This document shows, in pieces, positions 56,155 to 64,000 of a stretch of DNA of 64,000 nt. Below the pieces are notes generated by a model. That model saw nothing but the letters and a program-made list of their open reading frames with translations. It did not search any database and was not told where the DNA came from. How positions within the stretch are numbered: position 1 is the first letter of the stretch; each line of letters starts with the position of its first letter. The stretch is from Adineta ricciae (taxonomy: Eukaryota; Rotifera; Eurotatoria; Adinetida; Adinetidae): assembly GCA_905250025.1 (NCBI GenBank), contig CAJNOJ010000105.1, forward strand, positions 248,001-312,000, in the 5' to 3' direction. Both the position numbers and the translations under genes were made by a program.

Positions 56155-59100
56155 TTATTTCCACAGAACTTGATATTCGTAAGAACCGGACCCGATACGA
56201 ATCGTCATCAAACCAGTCTGAGAATCTTCGTCGACATTGTTTTGTTTGTTAGTAGAGGACCAAATCACCTGATTACTTTCGATAATTGCTGCGCACTTGG
56301 CATCGGGGAACAACGGTTCAAAAATAACTTTCGCTTGTGAATTACCTGGGATCGTTATTCGAAAGGAAATCGCATTAGGAGAAGTATCACGAGTATAAGA
56401 AACGTGAACTACGCCGTACAATGTGCTTAGTCGACAATCGATTTTACTCAGTAGATGTTTCTTTTCCTCTGAAATCATTCGTGGATGGATGACAAACACA
56501 TCGGCTTGTAGATCGATGCCGGCTAAATGCGAATAGAACCAAGAACCAACACTCGCAAACATATGATGATTACGTGAGTTCATGCCTGGATCTCCGAATG
56601 GTGCATTCCATATTTCCCAGAGAGTGGTCGCATTTTCATACGGATTGTTAAACATATAGCCATACGATGGATAGGTGATTGTTGTAATCAACTGCACGGC
56701 AAGATCATGATGACCATTATCTGATAGCAGTGGATATAGCTGAGCGGTAGAAACAATACCTGTCGTGACATGATTTCCTTTCGCTTGAATATCTTGAACT
56801 AAATGTTGAAGAACGTGATCGCGAACGTTCATTGGAACTACGTTAGGCAAAGCCAATGCAAGGATTTGTGCTGCTTGCATGCCATCGGTATAATAGCCGT
56901 CGGAAGATTTGAAAAAGACTCGATGGAACTCTTCTGCTAAATGTCGATAGAGAGTTGTGTATGTTTCAGTATCATCACTATATCCAAGAATCTGAGACAT
57001 ATTGATCAACAAAGAGACATCATGAAGAAATGCAAATGAAGCAACGAGATGACCTTTTGTTTTCGATTGTGGTGGTGGTGGAACCCAATCACCGTAATGA
57101 AAGATTAGTTCCGCTAAACCGGTCAGTCGATAGCCGTCACGAACTGACTCAACATAAGCTCGAATTGAGTCATAATGGTTTCGGAGAATTTGAATATCAT
57201 TGTAATGACGATACAACTGCCAAGTGATGGTGGGTAGAGCTGTGCCCCAATTAGGATCAGCGGGATAGAAACCGAACGATAATGGAACAGTGTCCGGAAC
57301 GAAACCAAGCAGTTGAACATCCTTGATTAAGGTGAGAAAATTTAAATAGAATTTGCTCAAATCGAAATTATACAGTGCTTCATTAACTGACAGAGCAGCA
57401 TCACCCATCCAACCTTTGCGTTCATCACGTTGTGGACTAGTTTAGAGGAAAAAGCAGTTTTTCTTGTAATAAAATGGTCTAAATCTTACCAGTCGGTTGG
57501 TAAAGACATCAAATTACCCAATTGGCCCCATACAATATTGTGTTGAATTTGATTGATGACAGAATTACTCGAAGAGAAATGTCCTTTGACCGTTGTTTCA
57601 CTGTGAACAATTGGGCATTCGACATCATCAATTAAGAGTGGGGTAGGTGAGCCAAAAACTGCGACGTAACGGAAACCGTGAACCGTAAATCTGAATAAAT
57701 CTGATGATTGCTGACAAGCATGGATAAGAAATCTTACCGCGGTTCGTAAATTTCACCATTAGGATCACCGCGAAGAATGTATGTGTCACTTGCAGTTGCA
57801 CCACGCAGATTATCCGTATAAATTCCACCCGTGGCTTTCCTAGAACACTTATTAGAAAACGAGATACCCGACAAAGTTTGTATTTACCCAGTGGAAACAA
57901 CTGCTTGCGATAGAATTTCGGCATGGCGAATGTGAATACCAACACCACGTGGACCATGGAATTTGAATCGACACCAACCGACCATATTCTGTCCCATATC
58001 AAATATATGAACATTTAAAGTAGGTATTATCACACTGATTGGATGTAAGATTCCTTTGTCTTTCAGTGAGGCACCAAGAATCTCACCGATGTCTTTCTTC
58101 GATAGATAACTTCTGTCCTCATCAACATCGTATTCTACTTCAAAATGCAGAGCATCAGGTCCTGCTCGAATGGGTGGCATATCTTGAAGCGTCAATTGTC
58201 CGTTGACGGTGGTATCAACTGGTGATGGAAGAATTTCCGGTGTAATCCAAAGAGACAGAGAATCAGTGAATCCAACACGAGTCCAATTCAATCGATCGTA
58301 ACGTCCGTCAACAAATTCACCATTGTAAACACTATCATGAATAATTGAGCCTTGTCGACCTTTCCACGTCTGATCACTGTAAACATTCATTTGATCGGAG
58401 TTGTTGAAGATAATTTTCAAAATAAACATCAGACGTGGTGGACCTACGAGAGACATACAGTCTAGAGATCTATATTACTCTTCAGTTCTTTACCGTAAGT
58501 CGGCTCAGGTACTGACGGTAACAAATATTGTTCTTGACTGTACCAGCCATTACCCAGTTTCACACCGACCGCATTCATGCCAAGTTTGATTTTGGATGTT
58601 ACATCGTATGAAGCGAAAAGTGTTCGCTTCTGATAAGTAGTCCATCCCGGATCTAATTTTCGGCTAGGATCAACGTTATCACCGTTCAAGTACAATTCAT
58701 AATAGCCAATACCCGAAATGAAGACAGTGGCCGACTGAATTGGACTTGTATTAGAGACATTGAATTCTTTCCGTAACTCGTTCATGTATATCTGGGTAGA
58801 GCCAATCCAACTGACTTCATCATTGTGGTCTAACAAATACTGTTGGAAGTTATACACCGATGTTCGAAATGGAATCCACAATGTCCATGAACTTGCGGTT
58901 TCCAACGCACTTGTCCAAACACGCAAACGAACTTGATAATGTGTCAGTTCTTCGAGCTTCTGTTTAAATGGATAAGGAACATGAATTGATTGGCTCGAAT
59001 TGATTCGATCACTATCCCAAACGAGTTTATTCTCCGATCGAAGTTGCAGTTGATAGCCCATCTGCCGAACATCTCGTTGATTGGTTAGAGGTAGTTTCCA

Positions 59101-59247
59101 GCAGAAATATGGGTAATCTGTGCCAATTACCAAATCTTTTGTTGTCTCAGCTTTATAATATTCGATTCGAACATCGTAAGGTGCTAGTGATGATTGACCA
59201 ACGACGAAAACAACACCACAAACAATTATACCATATAATGACCACAT
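56155..59247 (-). CDS. Alpha-L-rhamnosidase, glycoside hydrolase family 78
   Basis: Five exons, ~965 residues. The start at 59247 gives a signal peptide (MWSLYGIIVCGVVFVVGQSS); an upstream ATG at 59292 adds 15 residues. Exon 1 holds the N-terminal beta domains (SPIQSATVFISGIGYYELYLNG, DPGWTTYQKRTLFASYDVT, NAVGVKLGNGWYS). Exon 2 starts at 58443 after a 50-base intron. The catalytic region has PQRDERKGWMGDAALSVNEA (acid-loop motif, spanning a splice near 57430), GDWVPPPP, and TTLWEIWNAP near 56620 with the expected base glutamate. FTVHGFRYV marks the middle domain. All four introns are ~47-54 bases with GTAA starts. The enzyme releases rhamnose from glycosides and pectin-type polysaccharides, here probably outside the cell or in the gut. 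GH78 is mainly bacterial and fungal, so acquisition by horizontal transfer followed by intron gain is likely. Confidence 0.9.
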
Positions 59248-59714
59248 TTGAATTGCGAACGAGTATTTAAAATCTCTTTCTACTTTTATCATAAATAGAA
59301 TTCTTATATGGGAGTTCTTTCGTTTATCTTATGTAAGCGCTGAATCTCGGTGATGAAGCAAGATAACGATGAAGAGTGCATCGTGAGTGTTCGCTGCACT
59401 GTAAGTTTAGGTAAAGATGATGAACGAATGGGAGAACAGCCCTTACGACTCCATTCAACATGTTGACAACCGCAAAGTATGCTAACGACCATGTCAATCC
59501 GTGAAAAGAAAGTCACATTAGTACAATTTTGACCTTTGAGACCTTCAGCATTCACGATTTCTGTATGAATCATCTGTACTTTATGCTTTGTTTCTATTTT
59601 ATTAAGTTCGAAAAACCTTAATAAGTGACAATATACATTTGTCGACTAACGATCATCAAATCAAAAAAGATTTCAAGCGAGCAAAAATCTTTGGATTACA
59701 TTGAAGTCATATGT
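59248..59714. other. Intergenic, no supported gene
   Basis: Upstream of the rhamnosidase. An 89-codon minus frame (59304-59573) has no recognised content and is left out. Confidence 0.4.
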
Positions 59715-59910
59715 TTACCACGTATAATTTCCATATGTTGGACTGTTGATAACTTGAATAGTTTGTTGTGAGGCAGTAATATACGCTTGAACATCGGCAG
59801 GAAGTAGTAAGCGTTGCTTAGCAAGTTCATTGGCTGCTGCAGCCACAGCCTTTTCATAGTTACTTCGAGTACCATAACGTTCAGTCAACGATAAGCGACT
59901 ATCTCCTTTA
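59715..59910 (-). CDS. Bacterial-type alpha/beta-hydrolase C-terminal fragment (cut by gap)
   Basis: The 65 terminal codons of a gene truncated by the N at 59911: KGDSRLSLTERYGTRSNYEKAV..., then AAANELAKQRLLLPADVQAYIT and the end SPTYGNYTW. The GD.R.S..ERYG...Y...V..AA..L....LL..D....I pattern matches the C-terminus of bacterial 'alpha/beta hydrolase domain' proteins (Abhydrolase_10 type). The catalytic part lies beyond the gap. It is on the same strand as, and just upstream of, the rhamnosidase, so two bacterial-type genes may sit side by side. Assignment is from a short stretch. Confidence 0.55.
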
Positions 59911-59911
59911 N
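59911..59911. other. Single-N contig join
   Basis: Left side is the hydrolase fragment; right side begins with the same bases as the contig start at 50929. No flanking overlap repeat, so the join is not sequence-supported. Confidence 0.85.
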
Positions 59912-60303
59912 AAAAGCTTATTTGGAATATACAAACTTTCCCGGCGAAGCTATCGTACATTTATTAGTTTTTTGGGTTATATTTGGTATCACTATTGGAG
60001 TTGCCAAATCAAGATAGTCAATTAGCGAACTACTTCTTTTTTGACACATCTACCGGCATATTTGAAAGAACGTTAAGCATAATAATATTGTCCTTCATTT
60101 CTTCCATCTTCGAATTGATACGTTTTCTTTTTTGCTGTTCTCTTTCTCCTTGTGTAAACGAAAAATATATCTACTCAATAGCTCGTATGCGTATATTCTT
60201 TGATTGTCTATCCTTGATGAGTATAAGTGATCAATACGAATAGGGCGTATGAAGAAAGAGAACAATCGTCACAAAGAAAGCGCCACGCCCAAGATATCAC
60301 TGG

Positions 60304-60310
60304 TATAAAA
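60304..60310 (+). promoter_or_regulatory. TATA box (TATAAAA)
   Basis: Upstream of the ATG at 60360; conserved with 51524-51530. Confidence 0.6.
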
Positions 60311-60359
60311 GAAAGTATGAATATCATAGTTGATAGTTGATTGTAAAAGTACAATAATC

Positions 60360-60716
60360 ATGTCCGCTGTTGTTCATCAAGAACCATCTATTTTGTAAGT
60401 AGAGAAACGAAATTTTGTATATTATTTCATAGATTTCTGATTAGAGATGCATCGCGAGTCGAACAAAATCTGAAAGGCTAGTGACAATACAGGAAAATAT
60501 CATATTCTACCTCTCATTGTTATAGCAGAACCAGTAGAAAATGAACAAGCTGAATCGGTACAAGAAAATTTTCCGAAAGGTCTGAGAGGTGGTGGCGCTT
60601 TATTCGATATGTGAGTTATAAAATCACTATTTCTTTTTCAATCACGAGTATTTTCGCTTATTTATTTCAGTTTGGCCTGTTTATGCTTTTGTTTCGCCAT
60701 TGAAGAATGCTGTTGA
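60360..60716 (+). CDS. CYSTM-like cysteine-rich tail-anchored microprotein (copy 2)
   Basis: Same three-exon structure as 51573-51929, 69 residues. Differences are in the N-terminus and middle (MSAVVHQEP; GKYHILPLIVIAEPVENEQ), while the C-terminal KGLRGGGALFDILACLCFCFAIEECC is unchanged. Conservation of the module and of all splice sites supports the gene model. Confidence 0.7.
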
Positions 60717-60983
60717 TATATTTATGGTTTTTGTTTTGTGTTTTCAATAACAAATAAGAATAAAAAACAAAGATGAGCCAATCGAGAATTGTAGTTAAAT
60801 GTGAATAATGATAAATAATTCCAGAATAAAGGTTGATGATTTTGTAGACACAGATAATTTGTTACCTGTTGTTTATGATGATCTTTTACGAGCATGGATG
60901 AAAAATTTTTCAATAGTTTTCTCAGTGTAAACTAGTTATAAAGATAGATTCAAGCAACTATTTTACTTTCAATTGAGCACAAT

Positions 60984-63038
60984 TTACTTCGGTCGATAAA
61001 GGTGATATTGCAGCCACAAAGCCTTCAGCGTCTATAGGAACAGTGGAAGATAAATACAAGAGTTACATGGTGAGAAAATAGAGTTTACCCTATTGTTCCC
61101 CAATGTGTCCATGAAATACTGTTCACCTTGGGTTGTAGTACAATTTTGTCGTAAGTTGAGTTCGATAAGAGTCTATACATCGCACGTCGATCAAATACAA
61201 AGTTACACAATACGACAAGAGGCATTACTGTATTGCTCTGTAGTGCAGGTGCCAGAGATAGTAATCCTTGTTCTCCAATACTATTACGTCCCAGATCTAG
61301 GTGAGTGAGTGTCTGAAAAAAAAACATAGTAGGATCTATAGATGTGCAATAAACAAAAAACATGAAAGACTACCCTATTGTTCGATAACGTATCAGCTAT
61401 ATATTGTACACCGTCATTGCCGATTTCATTTCCCCAGATTTCGAGTTCAATAAGCGTCTATATACAGAATTGTATAGAAGTATATCCGCAGTGTTGGAAG
61501 TAATACGACGATCAATATTACTGTATTCTTCGATAATAAATCAGCCAAATACTGAGCCCCTCGAACTTTAATTCGATTGGCACCAAGATTAAACTTCATG
61601 ATTGTCTGTGCGAAAAGTTACAAATGAATATAGGCAATACTTATACAAGAAAAGAAAATAACCATGCTGTTTTTCAATACATCCGCTAAATGTTGTGTTC
61701 CTATGTCTGTAATTATATTTCCACGCAGATTAAGCGCTGTAAGCGTCTGTGTGCAGAAGCGTACATGAATACGTGAAAGAGAATATGAGAACTTAACAGA
61801 TACCGTATTGGTTTTCAATGCATCAGCCAGGAATCGTGCTCCTTCATCTTTGATTTCATTCGACTCAAGTTCAAGTCCAGTAAGTGTCTACATTCAAAAG
61901 TATACCCAAACTTGTGAAATAGAGGATTGAAGAAACTATTACAGTATTTTCCTTCAACATATTAGCTATATATTGTGCTCCTTCGTATCCGATTTTATTG
62001 CATCCGAGTTGTAATATTGTCAGTGACTGTACGCAAAGAATGACAATTAATCACAGGTGATAGATCATAAATGGAAAACATTACTTGATTGCCTTCTAAT
62101 GCACCGGCTAGATACTGCGCTCCTTTACACCCAATATAATTATATACGAGTCCCAGTATAGTGAGCGACTGTAGATAGAGTTATAGATGACTACAAAATA
62201 TGGATACAAAGAGAATAAAGATTACTGTATTGTTCTTCAACGCATTGGCGAGACATTGTATTCCTTCGTCTCCAATTTTATTCTCATTGAGGTTCAATTC
62301 ACGGAGAGTCTGTATGGAACATTTTCCATGAAAACATATATCAAGTAATAAACAAAATAGATCTACTTTGTTATCCTTTAGCCCATCAGCTAGATACTGT
62401 ACTCCTTGATCTTCAATTCGTGTGTATGCAAGGTTCAGCGTCGTAAGTGTCTATGTATACAAAGTTTGAGGTTAATATTCATGCGTTAGGCAAAACCAAG
62501 TTTTGGATAAAATAAACAGCCTATAACCGGTTATACTTATCCACAAATGATAGCAGAACGAGGATTACCGTGTTGTTTTTCAGTCCATCAGCTAGATATC
62601 GTGCTCCTCTACATCCAATTGCATTGCTTTGAAGGTTAAGTCTATTGATTGTCTATTAAAAACAATAGTGGATGCATTCACAATACGCGTGACAACCGAG
62701 TAAAGACTACTGTATTGCTTAAAACATCACCCAAAGTTTTTGCTTCTTCAACTCCGATTGAGTTATGTTTAATTTGTATTTCTGTGAGTGTCTGTAAGTA
62801 AAAATTGTTATAGAATGTAGTTTGGTTGTGATTTCCCTTCGTACAACTACAGCCGTCCCCACCTTCAGCTGAAACTATTGTTTACCTGATATCGATCATA
62901 CGAGTCGATAATTCTGTTGAATCGTCGACAGATATTTCGCATTGAGAAGACTATCGTATATTCACTTTGATGATCGAGGATTCGATAAAAAAGTTCCACT
63001 GGTAATGTATGAAACGAAGTAGTGCTCGATTTCGACAT
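60984..63038 (-). CDS. F-box/LRR protein, one repeat per exon (intact copy)
   Basis: The F-box exon starts at 63038 (MSKSSTTSFHTLPVELFYRILDHQ...). A longer frame to 63116 is not kept in the other copy, which differs by two bases just upstream. About twelve LRR exons follow, for example TLTEIQIKHNSIGVEEAKTL, TINRLNLQSNAIGCRGARYL, TLRELNLNENKIGDEGIQCL, TLTGLELESNEIKDEGARFL and TLTHLDLGRNSIGEQGLLSL; the last exon is TLKALWLQYHLYRPK then a stop at 60984. Each exon is ~84 bases and phase-matched, so whole repeats can be added or lost without breaking frame. RI-type LRRs form a curved solenoid; with the F-box this suggests an SCF substrate receptor. Individual splice sites were read by eye. Confidence 0.75.
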
Positions 63039-63576
63039 TATGGTTAACAATACACAAGATGTACTGCTTTGTCTATTATGCGTTTGTCTTGATAAATAAA
63101 GTTTATCTTCTAACATAGGTGAGAATTTTTTCTGGTAATGACGTCATTTGTTCGAAGAACTATTTACAAAAAAGTAAGATTTTGCGGACAAAGTTTGCTT
63201 TTTTTTATAGTATATGGAGTTTATCCGATAAAAGAACGATACCGTCACCTCATAGAGTAAAAATACGAAAGCGTTATCTTGACAAATTGTCGATATTTTC
63301 TCCTTCAGTTTTAGTCCGTTCTGATTTTTCTTCATCCCACTGAAGATAAATCAACATCATGATGTTTTCAGAAGAACAGAAAAAGGCTATGTTATACTAT
63401 ACCTTCTTTGGATTGCAAATATTGACGGTAGTGAAGAGAAATTTTTTTTTTCTCTTTTTAACAGAATTAACGCTGTATGATAAGAATCAACTTCGTGGAT
63501 AAATTACGCGATGAGCAAAATATTGCTTTAACACATAAACTCATTTTCTCATACTCTTGTCAGTCACACATACGGT
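63039..63576. other. Bidirectional intergenic region
   Basis: Counterpart of 54844-55372 with many small differences. Confidence 0.45.
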
Positions 63577-64000
63577 ATGAATCGAATTTTGAAACTCATC
63601 TGGTATTGGTGTTTAGTAATATTACCATTCACAGCTATTCTCACGTTTATTTTGACGTTAGTAGTCTGCAGTCAAGCACAAAGAAAGATTGGTTCGTACC
63701 ATACGACGTTACCAAACATTTCTATACTTGCAAAAGGTCCTGGTTACCGTTATTTTGTTGCTGGCTTTGTTCTTCTGGTTCCACAACTTCTACTGATTAC
63801 TCTCGGTCGACTACTGTTCCTTCTACATTCTCAAACTATTGTTCATCATGTGATCCTTTATATTATTCATTCATGCGCACTGGTTATATCCGTATTTCTT
63901 CTAATAATGGCAATCGTCAGTGTAGATCATAACGGTCCTCTTCATGTCACCGGCGCCATTGGAATGTTTTCATCATTTTTTACATATTTTATATCACATA
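63577..64000 (+). CDS. Frag1/DRAM/Sfk1-like membrane protein (copy 2, cut by window edge)
   Basis: The first ~141 codons of the counterpart of 55373-56074: MNRILKLIWYWCLVILPFTAI..., PNISILAKGPGYRYFVAGF, and on to VDHNGPLHVTGAIGMF. The frame stays open to the window end. The few changes (E to K, SDLYQ to GSYH) fall in the first loop. Confidence 0.6.
   Translation, partial: MNRILKLIWYWCLVILPFTAILTFILTLVVCSQAQRKIGSYHTTLPNISILAKGPGYRYFVAGFVLLVPQLLLITLGRLLFLLHSQTIVHHVILYIIHSCALVISVFLLIMAIVSVDHNGPLHVTGAIGMFSSFFTYFISH

Larger units (their letters stand above)
59912..64000. repeat. Homologous block (counterpart of 50929-55796)
   Basis: Same gene order as 50929-55796: CYSTM gene, F-box/LRR gene, Frag1/DRAM-like gene. 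It lacks the MITE and an ~80-base segment after the membrane-protein stop, but has three extra LRR exons. Confidence 0.8.

Noticed and set aside
1..64000. tRNA, rRNA, telomeric repeats
   Set aside because: None seen on reading both strands. A covariance-model scan would be needed to exclude small RNAs.

Overview
The window is animal nuclear DNA, most likely from a bdelloid rotifer. It is AT-rich and gene-dense. Its introns are mostly 47-60 bases with GT..AG ends. It carries phospholipase C, presenilin-like, F-box/LRR and Frag1/DRAM-type genes beside genes of bacterial flavour (a GH78 alpha-L-rhamnosidase split by short introns, and the tail of a bacterial-type alpha/beta hydrolase). Almost everything is present in two diverged copies. 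The organism call is inference from this combination.
The window is a mosaic of six contigs joined by single N bases at 6910, 36371, 49229, 50928 and 59911. Two joins (49229, 50928) are flanked by exact 221-base repeats, a contig-end overlap signature. The other joins place homologous copies end to end: 1-6909 resembles 16931-23846, 36372-48190 resembles 24966-36370, and 59912-64000 resembles 50929-55796. Much of the apparent tandem duplication may therefore be two haplotypes (or homeologues) laid in series.
Layout. 1-6909: pieces of two very large LDLa/EGF/7TM receptor genes flanking a small secreted cysteine-rich gene. 6911-10620: an intronless SIR2-NACHT (STAND/NLR-like) gene, cut at its 3' end by a gap. 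12030-13251: a small secreted protein gene and a decayed NmrA-like gene. 13416-25372: two full receptor genes of about 1487 residues that share a perfectly identical tract of about 1.74 kb (gene conversion), with a second small secreted gene between them. 25373-36370 and 36779-48274: two copies of a block holding a small secreted protein, a PLC-delta-like enzyme, a predicted MLKL-NTD-like helical-bundle protein with an unrecognised C-terminal domain, a decayed presenilin-like gene and a Thr-rich small protein. 48923-50812: a short orphan gene and a three-segment membrane protein. 51573-56074 and 60360-64000: two copies of a block with a CYSTM-tail microprotein, an F-box plus one-repeat-per-exon LRR gene, and a Frag1/DRAM/Sfk1-like membrane protein. 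One F-box/LRR copy is broken by a 1076-base MULE-like MITE with a 9-base target duplication. 56155-59247: the GH78 gene.
The strongest candidates for a little-described system are the SIR2-NACHT protein, whose domain order matches prokaryotic SIR2-STAND antiphage proteins, and, about 21 kb away, the putative MLKL-NTD-like protein. A shared innate-immunity or cell-death role is inference only; nothing in the sequence links the two directly.
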